In this document: piece after piece, positions 33,822 to 42,079 of the stretch
How the letters are laid out: each line of letters starts with the position of its first letter
Numbering within the stretch: position 1 is the stretch's first letter
Source: Rhizobium sp. ICMP 5592
GTDB lineage: Bacteria > Pseudomonadota > Alphaproteobacteria > Rhizobiales > Rhizobiaceae
Reading direction: 5' to 3'
DNA: 64,000 nucleotides
NCBI RefSeq assembly: GCF_009498525.1
Contig: NZ_QSNT01000003.1
Coordinates: forward strand, 327,977-391,976
Notes under the pieces: generated by a model
Seen by the model: only the letters and a program-made list of their open reading frames with translations
Told to the model about the DNA's origin: nothing
Databases searched by the model: none
Program-made: the position numbers and the translations under genes

Positions 33822-33827
33822 AGAACG

Positions 33828-34775
33828 TCAGACGGCGGCACGGCGGATCGCCTCTTCCTCGACCGCACGCGCAGCCGTGCCCTGCCGGATCATCACCTTC
33901 AGCTCGCCGGCATGCAGCTTGAGCGTGACGTCGCGCTCCAGCGGCAACAGCTCGCCGTCCATGACGCAATTGGCGAGGTTGCGCAGCTTTGGGAAATGCA
34001 GCTGCACTTCGCGCGTATGCATGACCATGACATCGGCGTTTTTGCGGAACCGGCCGCGCAGCATGTCGACGGCGAGCCTTGCTACGCCCAGCGGCCGCAG
34101 CGGCCGTGCTGTATAGAAGCCGAGCTCACCGCTGCGCAGATCGTCGGCATAAAGCAGTGCATTGGCGCCAAAAGGATTGTTGGAGACCGAAATTGCTGAG
34201 ACATGGCGACGCTCGCGAATGCCATCGGCTTCGAAATCGACATCGAATTCCGGCGGATTGACGATGACGCCAAAGGCGGCGCGGGTGCTGGCCGACATCT
34301 TGCCGATGCGCGAACGGTAGGTATAGGCGTTGCGATAGCGCACCATGCGCGCATGCAGGCCAGCCGAAAACTGGTGAATGAAAGGCCGGCCGTTGGCGCT
34401 GCCGATATCGACCTGCTCGACCTCGCCGGTCGCCAGCACGTCCAGCACCTGCCAGATATCGAGCGGCAGCTTCAGCGATCGCGCGAACAGATTCATGGTT
34501 CCAGCCGGAATGACGCCGAGCGCGACGCCGTTTTTCCATGCGACGGACGCTGCGGCCGAGATCGTACCGTCACCGCCACCGGCAACGATGCCATCGATAT
34601 CGTCGCGCCGCGCCGCGCGCTCCATCGCCGCCACCACCTCGCCGCCCGACACGACCAGGCCCTCGAACTCGTGGCCTGCGTCGCGAAAAACCTGCTCCGC
34701 CTTCTTCTCATAGGCGGCCATGTCAGTGGTCTTGAACGTGCCGCCATCGCGGTTGAAAAAACCGATCAGTTTCAT
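33828..34775 (-). CDS. Diacylglycerol-kinase-family lipid kinase
   Basis: The 315-residue protein begins KLIGFFNRDGGTF and shows the catalytic GGGDGT motif in IVAGGGDGTISAAA, followed by IPAGTMNLFARSL. This is the YegS/BmrU/DagK lipid and sphingosine kinase fold. A membrane lipid substrate is expected. I chose the ATG at 34775 with GAGAG six bases before it; an ATG four codons upstream is possible. The gene converges on puuA, with six bases between stops. Confidence 0.88.
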   Translation of the reverse strand: MKLIGFFNRDGGTFKTTDMAAYEKKAEQVFRDAGHEFEGLVVSGGEVVAAMERAARRDDIDGIVAGGGDGTISAAASVAWKNGVALGVIPAGTMNLFARSLKLPLDIWQVLDVLATGEVEQVDIGSANGRPFIHQFSAGLHARMVRYRNAYTYRSRIGKMSASTRAAFGVIVNPPEFDVDFEADGIRERRHVSAISVSNNPFGANALLYADDLRSGELGFYTARPLRPLGVARLAVDMLRGRFRKNADVMVMHTREVQLHFPKLRNLANCVMDGELLPLERDVTLKLHAGELKVMIRQGTAARAVEEEAIRRAAV

Positions 34776-35118
34776 CAATGCTCTCATTTCCTGCCAGTTG
34801 CGCCTCAGGAAGGAGCTGATCCCCACGCCTGCTCCTTCACAGGTGGTTCTAGCCGGAGCGATTTCAAGCAGCCGGTGTCACTTGCAACGACCGTGACGGG
34901 CGGCAAGAAGCAAGCCCACGGCAATACGTATGCATGGAACGACATGCTGCACTGCAAAAAATGCACGCGACAGAGGTATGGCGCCGCTCATACTATCGCA
35001 TGAGGCATATTCGTGCCTTCCCGATCTTTTCATTTTCTATGCTGTGCCCGAAGCCTCTATCCCAGGTTTCGCTGCCTGCTTCGCGGCACTTCCGCATGAT
35101 CGCCGACATGGAGTTTTC
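34776..35118. other. Divergent gap, no supported gene
   Basis: The 343 bases between the lipid kinase start and the MFS start contain a rightward frame from 34930 that is in phase with the MFS gene, but its composition and the good ribosome site at 35110 favour the later start. I see no RNA gene or repeat here. Confidence 0.45.
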
Positions 35119-36336
35119 ATGAGCGATATTACCGCCGACGTCATCGATTCCCAATCCGTTATCGAGGCGCCGTCGCGCACCGCGATCGCGCTCGTCACCC
35201 TGGCTCTCGCAGTCGGGAGTTTCGGCATCGGCACCGGCGAATTCGTTATCATGGGCCTGTTGCCGAATGTCGCCGACGCATTCGGGGTCACGACCCCACA
35301 GGCAGGCCACGTCATCAGCGCCTATGCGCTCGGCGTCGTCGTCGGCGCACCGATCATCGCCATTCTCGCCGCAAAAATGGCGCGGCGCACGCTGCTCCTG
35401 CTGATGATGGCGATCTTTGCAGCCGGCAACATTTCCAGCGCCTTTGCTCCGACCTTCGAAAGCTTCGCGGCCCTGCGTTTCATCACCGGCCTGCCGCATG
35501 GCGCCTATTTCGGCGTTGCAGCACTTGTCGCCGCCTCGATGGTGCCGGTTCATCGCCGCGTCCGCGCCGTTGGTCAGGTGATGCTCGGCCTCACCATCGC
35601 CACCCTGATCGGCACGCCGATCGCCACCTTCCTCGGCCAGATCCTGAATTGGCGGGCCGCCTTCATGATGGTCGGCGGCATCGGCCTTGCGACCATGCTG
35701 CTGATCGCCTTGTTCCTGCCCAAAGACCGGGTTGAGGAAGGCGCCAGCATTACTCGCGAACTCGGCGCACTCAAGCGCATTCAGGTCTGGCTGACGCTCG
35801 GCATCGCTGCCGTCGGCTTCGGTGGCATGTTCTCGGTCTTCAGCTATGTCGCAACGACAACAACGCAAGTAGCCGGCCTGGGTACTGCCATGGTGCCTGT
35901 CGTGCTGGCGCTCTTCGGCATCGGCATGAATGTCGGCAACGTCGTCGGCTCGCGTCTCGGCGATCTGTCGATCAAAGGCACGATCGGCGGCATGATGGTC
36001 TTCAACGTCATCGTCATGACGCTGTTTTCGCTGACCGCCGCCAACCCGGTGATGCTCTGTCTCTGCGTCTTCCTGATCGGCTGCGGCTTTGCCGCCTGCC
36101 CCGCCGTGCAGACCCGTCTGATGGATGTCGCGGCCGACGCGCAGACGCTCGCCGCTGCCTCCAACCATTCCGCCTTCAACATCGCCAATGCGCTCGGCGC
36201 CTGGCTCGGCGGCATGGTGATCGCCTGGGGCTTTACCGCGGCTGCCACCGGTTATGTCGGCGCGGTGCTGTCCGTCCTCGGCTTGGGCGTCTTCGGAATC
36301 TCAGTTGCCCTGGAGCGCAATAGCCGGAGCGCATGA
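35119..36336 (+). CDS. MFS transporter, DHA1-type
   Basis: The 405-residue inner-membrane protein has twelve hydrophobic segments, with [20 protein letters not shown] in the first and the motif A-like [14 protein letters not shown] loop. It resembles AraJ/YdhP and sugar or drug efflux members. The ATG at 35119 follows GGAG; the frame extends further upstream but without support. Its last 36 bases overlap the convergent HxlR gene tail-to-tail. Confidence 0.9.
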   Translation: MSDITADVIDSQSVIEAPSRTAIALVTLALAVGSFGIGTGEFVIMGLLPNVADAFGVTTPQAGHVISAYALGVVVGAPIIAILAAKMARRTLLLLMMAIFAAGNISSAFAPTFESFAALRFITGLPHGAYFGVAALVAASMVPVHRRVRAVGQVMLGLTIATLIGTPIATFLGQILNWRAAFMMVGGIGLATMLLIALFLPKDRVEEGASITRELGALKRIQVWLTLGIAAVGFGGMFSVFSYVATTTTQVAGLGTAMVPVVLALFGIGMNVGNVVGSRLGDLSIKGTIGGMMVFNVIVMTLFSLTAANPVMLCLCVFLIGCGFAACPAVQTRLMDVAADAQTLAAASNHSAFNIANALGAWLGGMVIAWGFTAAATGYVGAVLSVLGLGVFGISVALERNSRSA

Positions 36337-36705
36337 GGCTGGCGAAAGCCGCACCTGCTGCCTGCCGGTGTGGCAGAGAACATTTTCCTCACCCCAGACG
36401 GCCATTGCCTTGATGATCGGTTCCAGGCTGGCGCCAAGTGGCGTCAGCGCATAGTCGACGCGTGGCGGCACGACCGGAAAAACGGTGCGCAACACCAGGC
36501 CGGACACTTCCAGTTCCCGTAGCTGCTTCGTCAGCATGCGCTGCGTCACCGACGGCAGCTTTCGGCGGATTTCATTAAAGCGCAGCGTCCCCTCCATCAA
36601 ATGGAACAGGATCACGCCCTTCCACTTGCCATCGAGCAAGCTCAGCGTCGCCTCAACCGGGCAACCGGGGAAATTCTGGACGAGCTTGGCGCGGGGTAGT
36701 GACAT
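36301..36705 (-). CDS. HxlR-family transcriptional regulator
   Basis: The 134-residue winged-helix protein has the HxlR pattern [22 protein letters not shown], then [19 protein letters not shown] and [12 protein letters not shown]. Family members often respond to electrophiles or oxidants through the conserved cysteine near the N terminus, here Cys16 in FPGCPVE. It is divergent from a quinone-reductase-like gene, the usual target of such regulators. The ATG at 36705 has AAGGA at eight bases. Its end overlaps the MFS gene by 36 bases. Confidence 0.92.
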   Translation of the reverse strand: MSLPRAKLVQNFPGCPVEATLSLLDGKWKGVILFHLMEGTLRFNEIRRKLPSVTQRMLTKQLRELEVSGLVLRTVFPVVPPRVDYALTPLGASLEPIIKAMAVWGEENVLCHTGRQQVRLSPASCAPAIALQGN

Positions 36706-36806
36706 CGACAGTATCCTTTTAGGTATTACGTACAGAATTTGTGCATTCTTGTATGTTCCGATCATAAGACGCATCTGGATCCTGTGCAACAAAACAGGAG
36801 TTTGCC

Positions 36807-37820
36807 ATGCGTGCCGTCGCCTACAAGATCCCCCAGCCCATTTCCGCCGAAACGTCGCTTCTCGACATTGACCTCCCGACACCCGAAGCCAAGGGCCGTG
36901 ATCTCCTGGTCGAAATCAAGGCTGTCTCTGTCAATCCGGTCGATATCAAAGTCCGTGCCAGCACTGCCCCCGCCGAGGGCGAATACAAGGTGCTCGGCTG
37001 GGATGCCGCCGGCGTCGTCAAGGCGGTTGGCCCCGATGTCACCATGTTCAAGCCTGGCGACGAAGTCTTCTACGCCGGTGCCATTAATCGCGGCGGCTCG
37101 AATGCCGAGTTTCAGCTGGTGGACGAGCGTATTGTCGGCGCAAAGCCGAAGAGCCTCGATTTCGCCGCGGCGGCAGCCCTGCCGCTGACCTCGATCACCG
37201 CTTATGAGATCTTGTTCGACCGCCTCAAGGTTCAGGATCCGGTTCCGGGTGCGGCCAACGCCATTCTGATCATCGGCGGAGCCGGCGGCGTCGGCTCGAT
37301 CGCTATCCAGATCGCCCGGGCACTGACCGGCCTGAGCGTGATTGCCACCGCCTCTCGGCCAGAAACCCAGGCCTGGGTGAAGGAACTCGGTGCCCACCAC
37401 GTCATCGATCATTCCAAGCCACTGGCGCCGCAGATCGAAGCTCTCGGCATCGGTGCTCCGGCTTTCGTCTTCTCGACCACCAACACCAGCGATCATATCG
37501 CCTCGATCGTGGAGATCATCGCGCCGCAGGGCCGCTTGGGGCTGATCGACGATCCGAAAGTGCTCGATATCGTCCCCTTCAAGCGCAAGGCGATCTCAAT
37601 CCATTGGGAGATGATGTTCACCCGCCCGCTCTTCAACACGGCCGACATAATCGAACAGCACAGGCTGCTGACCAAGATTGCCGAACTGGTCGACGCCGGC
37701 AAGATCCGCACGACGCTTACCGAAACATTGGGCACGATCAACGCCGCCAACCTGAAGAAGGCGCATGCGCTGGTCGAGACCGGCAAGATGAAGGGCAAGG
37801 TCGTTCTGGCCGGTTTCTGA
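36807..37820 (+). CDS. Zinc-type alcohol dehydrogenase / quinone oxidoreductase
   Basis: The 337-residue MDR-family reductase has the GroES-like N-terminal domain and the NADPH fold [20 protein letters not shown] near residues 152-171. Structural zinc cysteines are missing, so it is likely a zinc-free NADPH:quinone reductase. It matches the 'zinc-binding alcohol dehydrogenase family protein' class often controlled by HxlR. Divergence from the HxlR gene across a 101-base spacer supports induction by quinones or aldehydes. Confidence 0.9.
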   Translation: MRAVAYKIPQPISAETSLLDIDLPTPEAKGRDLLVEIKAVSVNPVDIKVRASTAPAEGEYKVLGWDAAGVVKAVGPDVTMFKPGDEVFYAGAINRGGSNAEFQLVDERIVGAKPKSLDFAAAAALPLTSITAYEILFDRLKVQDPVPGAANAILIIGGAGGVGSIAIQIARALTGLSVIATASRPETQAWVKELGAHHVIDHSKPLAPQIEALGIGAPAFVFSTTNTSDHIASIVEIIAPQGRLGLIDDPKVLDIVPFKRKAISIHWEMMFTRPLFNTADIIEQHRLLTKIAELVDAGKIRTTLTETLGTINAANLKKAHALVETGKMKGKVVLAGF

Positions 37821-37841
37821 GGCTCATTCATTCGCGAAAAC

Positions 37842-37864
37842 GGCCGGGTGCAGGACGCCCGGCC
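37842..37864 (+). terminator. Terminator after the quinone reductase gene
   Basis: GGCCGGG and CCCGGCC form a seven-base-pair stem with a nine-base loop, soon followed by TTTTT after a further GGCCA/TGGCC pair. The two overlapping hairpins make a likely end of the upstream transcript before the mgtE leader. Confidence 0.6.
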
Positions 37865-37884
37865 AAGCCATTTTTGGCCCTTCT

Positions 37885-38174
37885 GAAATAGTGATTGCTG
37901 CAATGCAAAAGCCGTTCGCTGAGCAACTGAAATTTTTCTGCGACATTATGGCATTAACCGTCTCTGCCACTTGACTTTTCGCCACTTCGGAGCGACTTCT
38001 GCCCGCATGTGGAGAGCAGCGTTTTCCATACCGATTAACCGGAGCCATCTTACGATGCCTAGCGACAGTAGTAGTCGATTGCCTTTGCCGTCAGTGGCCT
38101 TCGTGCAGTAACCGACTCCTGTCGGCTCGCCACGATCCGCCACGACGGCAGATCGACTGGAAAGGCGAGCTATA
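37885..38174 (+). promoter_or_regulatory. Long leader of mgtE with hairpins
   Basis: This 290-base stretch has no frame of note but has local folding: CCGAC-TCCT-GTCGG at 38112-38125 and a second stem at 38133-38155, CGATC and GCC pairing with GGC and GATCG around a five-base loop with one mismatch. AAAGGCGAG then precedes the ATG. Magnesium-sensing leaders exist for mgtE in Firmicutes (M-box), but I do not see the M-box consensus. A distinct control RNA is possible; the extent of the transcript is unknown. Confidence 0.35.
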
Positions 38175-39548
38175 ATGAACATCAACAGCTTCCCCATGCG
38201 GGCCGGCAACGCCGCTCGTGCATTCATCAACAACAACCGCGCCGTCACCATCGCGGAACGTGTCGAGTCGCTGAATGCGATCGACGCGAAAGAAGCTGCG
38301 CGCATCCTCGCCAAAATGCCGGAGGAACGTGCCGTTCGCATACTCGACCGGCCGGAACTGCGCAACGCCCCCGCCATTCTCGAGGTCATGAGCAACGCCG
38401 ACGCCGCACGGCTGCTGCACGGCATGTCCAACGACCGCGTCGCCGACGTCCTGCTGGAGTTGGACGGTGACGCGCGCACCCGGCTGTTTGCCACCCTCGA
38501 CGAGCCGGTTCGCGTCGCGATCCAGGGCCTGATGGGCTATCCGCCGCGCACGGCAGGCGGCATCATGACGACGGAATTCGTCAGCGTATCCGCCAGCTGG
38601 ACTGTTGCGCAGACGCTCGACCATGTTCGCCAGGTCGAACGCTCCCGCGAGACCGTCTATGCCATCTATGTGCTGGACGACGAAACGCAGGCGCTGCTGC
38701 ATGTCGTGACACTGCGCCGCCTCATCACCGGCGAGCCCGATGCCTGCATCCTGACGGTTGCACAGAAGGGCACACCAGTCACCGCGCCCGCGCTGATGAA
38801 GCAGGAGGATGTCGCTCGCCTGATCCGCCGCCACGATCTGCTGGCGCTGCCGGTTGTCGATGAAAACTGTCGCATGCTCGGCATCGTCACGGTCGATGAC
38901 GTCATCGACACGATGATCGCCGACACGACGGAAGCAGCCCAGAGGTTCGGCGGCATGGAAGCCCTCGGCCAGCCCTATATGAAGATCGGCTTTGCGGGCA
39001 TGATCCGCAAGCGCGCCGGCTGGCTCGCCGCCCTCTTCCTCGGCGAAATGCTGACGGCAAGCGCCATGCAGCATTTCGAAGGCGAATTGGAAAAGGCCGT
39101 CGTGCTGACACTGTTCATCCCGCTGATCATGAGCTCGGGCGGCAATTCCGGCTCGCAGGCGACGTCGCTGATCATCCGGGCGCTGGCGCTCGGCGAGCTC
39201 AAGCTTTCGGACTGGTGGCGCGTTGCCCTGCGCGAATTGCCGACCGGCATCGTGCTCGGCTCCATCCTCGGCCTCGTCGGCTTCGCCCGCGTCGTGCTTT
39301 GGCAGACCATCGGCCTGTTCGATTACGGTCCGCACTGGCAACTGGTCGGCCTGACCGTCTTCGCCGCGTTGATCGGTATTGTCACCTTCGGCTCGCTTGC
39401 CGGTTCGATGCTGCCGTTCCTGTTGCAGAGGCTGCGGCTCGATCCAGCCAGCGCATCGGCTCCGGCCGTCGCAACGCTGGTCGATGTGACCGGCCTGGTG
39501 ATCTATTTCTCGGTCGCGCTGCTGATCCTCAGCGGCACGCTGCTCTGA
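38175..39548 (+). CDS. mgtE: Magnesium transporter MgtE
   Basis: The 457-residue protein has the MgtE layout: an N-terminal superhelical domain (residues 10-125, with ILEVMSNADAARLLHGM), two CBS domains (about 135-260) and five membrane helices (about 285-455). GGNSGSQATSLIIRALALGEL is the pore-helix signature. MgtE is a dimeric channel-like transporter gated by cytosolic magnesium through the N and CBS domains. It stands alone with a terminator, after a long leader. Confidence 0.95.
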   Translation: MNINSFPMRAGNAARAFINNNRAVTIAERVESLNAIDAKEAARILAKMPEERAVRILDRPELRNAPAILEVMSNADAARLLHGMSNDRVADVLLELDGDARTRLFATLDEPVRVAIQGLMGYPPRTAGGIMTTEFVSVSASWTVAQTLDHVRQVERSRETVYAIYVLDDETQALLHVVTLRRLITGEPDACILTVAQKGTPVTAPALMKQEDVARLIRRHDLLALPVVDENCRMLGIVTVDDVIDTMIADTTEAAQRFGGMEALGQPYMKIGFAGMIRKRAGWLAALFLGEMLTASAMQHFEGELEKAVVLTLFIPLIMSSGGNSGSQATSLIIRALALGELKLSDWWRVALRELPTGIVLGSILGLVGFARVVLWQTIGLFDYGPHWQLVGLTVFAALIGIVTFGSLAGSMLPFLLQRLRLDPASASAPAVATLVDVTGLVIYFSVALLILSGTLL

Positions 39549-39572
39549 GGACAATCGAAATCCTGATATCGA

Positions 39573-39597
39573 AGGGGCCGGCGACGGCCCCTTTTTC
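39573..39597 (+). terminator. Terminator after mgtE
   Basis: AAGGGGCC and GGCCCCTT form an eight-base-pair stem with a six-base loop and a T run at 39593-39597. It is oriented for the rightward mgtE transcript, just before the convergent Lrp gene end. Confidence 0.85.
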
Positions 39598-39600
39598 ATT

Positions 39601-40074
39601 TCAGGCAGGCTGGGGCAGCTTCAGGGCACCGTTGGTCTTGATGGTGCGGATCGCGAAATTCGAGCGCAGGTCGGAGACGCCGGGCAGAATCAGAAGCTTT
39701 TCCGACATCACCTTTTCATAAGCAGCAAGATCTTCCACCACGACCTCGGCCAGAAAGTCGGCCGTTCCCGAAATCAGATGGCAGGAAACGATCTCCGGGA
39801 TTGCAAGCAGCGCCGCCTGCTGCGCCTCGGAATTTTCCTTCGAGTGATGCCCGACCTTGAGCTCGACGAAAACCGTCAGGCCGAGACCTGCTTCCTTGCG
39901 GTCGATATCGGCGCGGTAGCCGCGCAGCAGGCCCGATTTTTCCAGATTGCGGATACGCCGCAGGCACGGCGACGGAGAGAGGTTCACCTTCTCGGCGATC
40001 TCGACATTGGTGGCGCGCGCATCCTCCTGCAGGCAATTGAGGATGGCAATATCGAATTTATCCAGTTTTGGCAT
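39601..40074 (-). CDS. Lrp/AsnC-family regulator
   Basis: The 157-residue regulator has the winged helix at residues 1-60 (FDIAILNCLQEDARATNVEIAEKVNLSPSPCLRRIRNLEKSGLL) and an ACT-like RAM ligand domain. It is divergent from a DMT exporter gene, a common pairing in which the Lrp protein senses an amino acid and turns on its export. A short dyad, TGCC-N6-GGCA, lies at 40091-40104 in the intergenic region. The start before PKLDKFDI is preferred over an earlier frame start. Confidence 0.93.
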   Translation of the reverse strand: MPKLDKFDIAILNCLQEDARATNVEIAEKVNLSPSPCLRRIRNLEKSGLLRGYRADIDRKEAGLGLTVFVELKVGHHSKENSEAQQAALLAIPEIVSCHLISGTADFLAEVVVEDLAAYEKVMSEKLLILPGVSDLRSNFAIRTIKTNGALKLPQPA

Positions 40075-40090
40075 TTTTGCTATATCCAAT

Positions 40091-40104
40091 TGCCCATATT
40101 GGCA
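40091..40104. promoter_or_regulatory. Candidate Lrp-type site
   Basis: TGCC, six AT-rich bases, GGCA forms a dyad 17 bases upstream of the Lrp start and 116 bases before the exporter ATG. Lrp boxes are degenerate, so this is a positional suggestion only. Confidence 0.3.
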
Positions 40105-40219
40105 GATTATTGCTATTAGCATGTTTCTGGAGCCATAACTAGCAAGGACATGCCTCGGCCTCCGGCGCTATCTTTTCTTCAACCGGATGATGATCCGGAC
40201 GGTTAGAAAGGATATGTCG

Positions 40220-41122
40220 ATGACCACTTTGGCTTTCTCCTCCCGCAAGACGATGCCCACCGCGATCGGCTATGCCGGCGCCATCATCACCGTGCTGATC
40301 TGGGCCAACTGGATCCTGGCCACCCGCCACACCGCCGAAACGCAGATGAGCACGATCGATCTCGGCCTGATCCGTTATGGTATTCCGGCGCTGGTGCTCT
40401 CCCCCGTCTGGCTGCGCACCGGCCTCTTGCCGAAAGGCGTGCCGCTGAAGCTTCTGGCGTTGATGGTATGCGGCTCTGGCGCGCTGTTCTTCCAATTGAC
40501 CACCTTCGCTATCCACTTCACGCCCGCCGCCTCGGCCGGCATTCTGCTCGGTGGGTCCATGCCGTTGGCGGCCGCGCTAATCGGCGTGCTGCTGTTTCGC
40601 GAACGTCCGGATATCACACGCTGGCTCGGCCTTGGCGGCATCGTTGTCGGTGTCGTTATCCTTCTGGTGCGCAGCCTTTCCGGTGCGGAGGTTTCCTGGG
40701 TGAGCTTCACGCTGCTGCCGCTCGGCGCTCTGCTCTGGGCCGGCTATACCCACGCCTTCCGCCGCTCCGGCCTGAACGCCGTCCAGTCGAGCGCCATTAT
40801 CGCTGTCTGGTCGTTCTTCATCCATGTTGGGCTGGCCTTCGTCTTCGGGAGCTCGCTCGCCTCCATCCCGCTGCCGGAAATCGGTCTGCAGGTCGTCAGC
40901 CAAGGCCTGCTTTCCGGCCTCGCCGCCACCCTCGCCTACGGTCTTGCTGTCCAGGCCCTGGGCGGCACACAGGCCGCCGCCTTCACCGCCATCACCCCGG
41001 TTCTCGCGACCTTCGGCGGCGGGCTGCTGCTGGGCGAGCCGCTCGGCATGGCGGAGATCTCGGCAGCGGTGGTTACGGGATTGGGGGTCGCGCTGTCGAC
41101 GGGACTGTTGTCACGGAAGTGA
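40220..41122 (+). CDS. DMT/EamA-family exporter
   Basis: The 300-residue membrane protein has ten hydrophobic segments in two EamA repeats (about 12-140 and 155-290), with GALFFQLTTFAIHFTPAASAGILLGGSMPLAAALI in the first repeat and FTAITPVLATFGGGLLLGEPL in the second. Relatives export amino acids or other metabolites, which fits the divergent Lrp-type regulator. ATG at 40220 has AAGGA seven bases before it; an in-frame ATG six bases earlier is less well placed. Confidence 0.9.
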   Translation: MTTLAFSSRKTMPTAIGYAGAIITVLIWANWILATRHTAETQMSTIDLGLIRYGIPALVLSPVWLRTGLLPKGVPLKLLALMVCGSGALFFQLTTFAIHFTPAASAGILLGGSMPLAAALIGVLLFRERPDITRWLGLGGIVVGVVILLVRSLSGAEVSWVSFTLLPLGALLWAGYTHAFRRSGLNAVQSSAIIAVWSFFIHVGLAFVFGSSLASIPLPEIGLQVVSQGLLSGLAATLAYGLAVQALGGTQAAAFTAITPVLATFGGGLLLGEPLGMAEISAAVVTGLGVALSTGLLSRK

Positions 41123-41147
41123 GAGCACCGTCCGTAAAGGGATAGAT

Positions 41148-41172
41148 CGAAGGCTGCCATTGGCAGCCTTCG
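41148..41172 (+). terminator. Hairpin after the DMT gene
   Basis: CGAAGGCTGCC and GGCAGCCTTCG form a perfect 11-base-pair stem with a three-base loop, 25 bases after the exporter stop. There is no T run, so it may be a stabilising or factor-assisted end. Confidence 0.55.
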
Positions 41173-41225
41173 GCATTGAAAATGACATCATGTGATTCTA
41201 ATTTTGGTGGTGAAGGAGCATATCA

Positions 41226-41423
41226 ATGCGAACCACCGTCACAATCGATGACAAATTGCTCGCGGATGCACGAGAGGTCACCGGATTAGCCGAGACTTCG
41301 GCGATCGTGCGCGAAGCGTTGAAAGCGCTTGTAGAATACGACGCTGCGAGAATTCTTATCCGTCTTGGCGGTACGGAACCGAATATTGCGGCTCCTCTTC
41401 GTCATCGATCTGACGTCGAATGA
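41226..41423 (+). CDS. vapB: VapB-type antitoxin
   Basis: The 65-residue protein starts MRTTVTIDDKLLADAREVTGL and ends RLGGTEPNIAAPLRHR, matching the ribbon-helix-helix VapB antitoxins of VapBC modules. The normal partner is an RNase toxin, VapC, in an overlapping downstream gene. Here the following ATG overlaps the stop (ATGA), but the frame that opens there is broken. So this antitoxin appears orphaned, and may persist as a DNA-binding protein or as protection against related VapC toxins elsewhere. GAAGGAG precedes the ATG. Confidence 0.88.
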   Translation: MRTTVTIDDKLLADAREVTGLAETSAIVREALKALVEYDAARILIRLGGTEPNIAAPLRHRSDVE

Positions 41424-41540
41424 CCCAAGTCGATAGTATCGATCTGGATCGATCATTTCATTGCGAGAAGCCCGGCCATGTCGGCACCCATCTGACGGCA
41501 GCCGCGATGCTCAACACCCGGACGCACAATTGTAAAAGCT
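41420..41540 (+). pseudogene. Relic of vapC toxin gene
   Basis: The overlap start opens MTQVDS; after one extra base the next frame reads SIWIDHFIARS, matching the N-terminal VDTSVWIDHF motif of VapC. Back in the first frame the sequence GHVGTHLTAAAML resembles the C-terminal GYVDAHLLAAALL region, with the central 80 or so codons absent. It therefore has a frameshift plus an internal deletion; the acidic residues of the PIN nuclease site between these ends are gone. It cannot make an active toxin. The relation is by motif order, not by alignment. Confidence 0.65.
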
Positions 41541-41545
41541 ACCGC

Positions 41546-42079
41546 TCAGAACCACAGCGCCATTGCAACCCGCCGGGCCGGTTCGGCGCCGTGCTCGACC
41601 TCCCTTTCCAGGATTCGCGATAGCTCCGCCGATCTCTCACTTTCGTCCAATATGCTAAATCCAAGCGAGGCATAGAATGGTGCGTTGAAGGAGACATGAC
41701 GATCCGTCGTCAGGGTAACACCCGATGCGCCGCGCGTGCGTACAACCTCGATCACGGCTTGCATCAAGCGGCGTCCGACACCCTTTTTCTGCCAGTGCCG
41801 GATCACATCGATTTCGGCGATATGAACAGCATCTGCCATGGCGATACCCGCGAGGAACCCAAACGGTTGGTCCAGCGCATCGACTGCGACGAACAACAGA
41901 TCCGTCTCCAGGGATTGCCGGAGCACGCCAATCGGCAAGGATGTCGGTTCACAGGCAACCGCGCCGGCATCGTGTAGCGCCCAGAAAGCGTCGACCTCGA
42001 TTGCGGCCAGCAGGTGCAGTTCGTCCGGGCGAGCCAAGCGTATCGCGTAGATGTCTCGCCCGGCCTCTCCCATCCCCAT
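41546..42079 (-). CDS. GNAT-family N-acetyltransferase
   Basis: The 177-residue enzyme has the acetyl-CoA motif A in IDVIRHWQKKGVGRRLMQAVIEVV, with the Q/R-x-x-G-x-G element, and a later TDRHVSFNAPFYASLGFSIL segment typical of GNATs. The acceptor is unknown. The ATG at 42079 overlaps the etfQO stop (TGATG), so it is translated together with etfQO; a GTG three bases upstream exists. The N-terminal 10 or so residues vary in relatives. Confidence 0.88.
   Translation of the reverse strand: MGMGEAGRDIYAIRLARPDELHLLAAIEVDAFWALHDAGAVACEPTSLPIGVLRQSLETDLLFVAVDALDQPFGFLAGIAMADAVHIAEIDVIRHWQKKGVGRRLMQAVIEVVRTRGASGVTLTTDRHVSFNAPFYASLGFSILDESERSAELSRILEREVEHGAEPARRVAMALWF

Noticed and set aside
34930-35118. 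Upstream extension of the MFS start
   Set aside because: Cys-rich, non-family sequence without a ribosome site; GGAG before 35119 decides the start.
34993-36168. Antisense frame opposite the MFS gene
   Set aside because: Composition is unlike a real protein (Asp/His/Gln/Glu runs) and it opposes a clear twelve-helix transporter.
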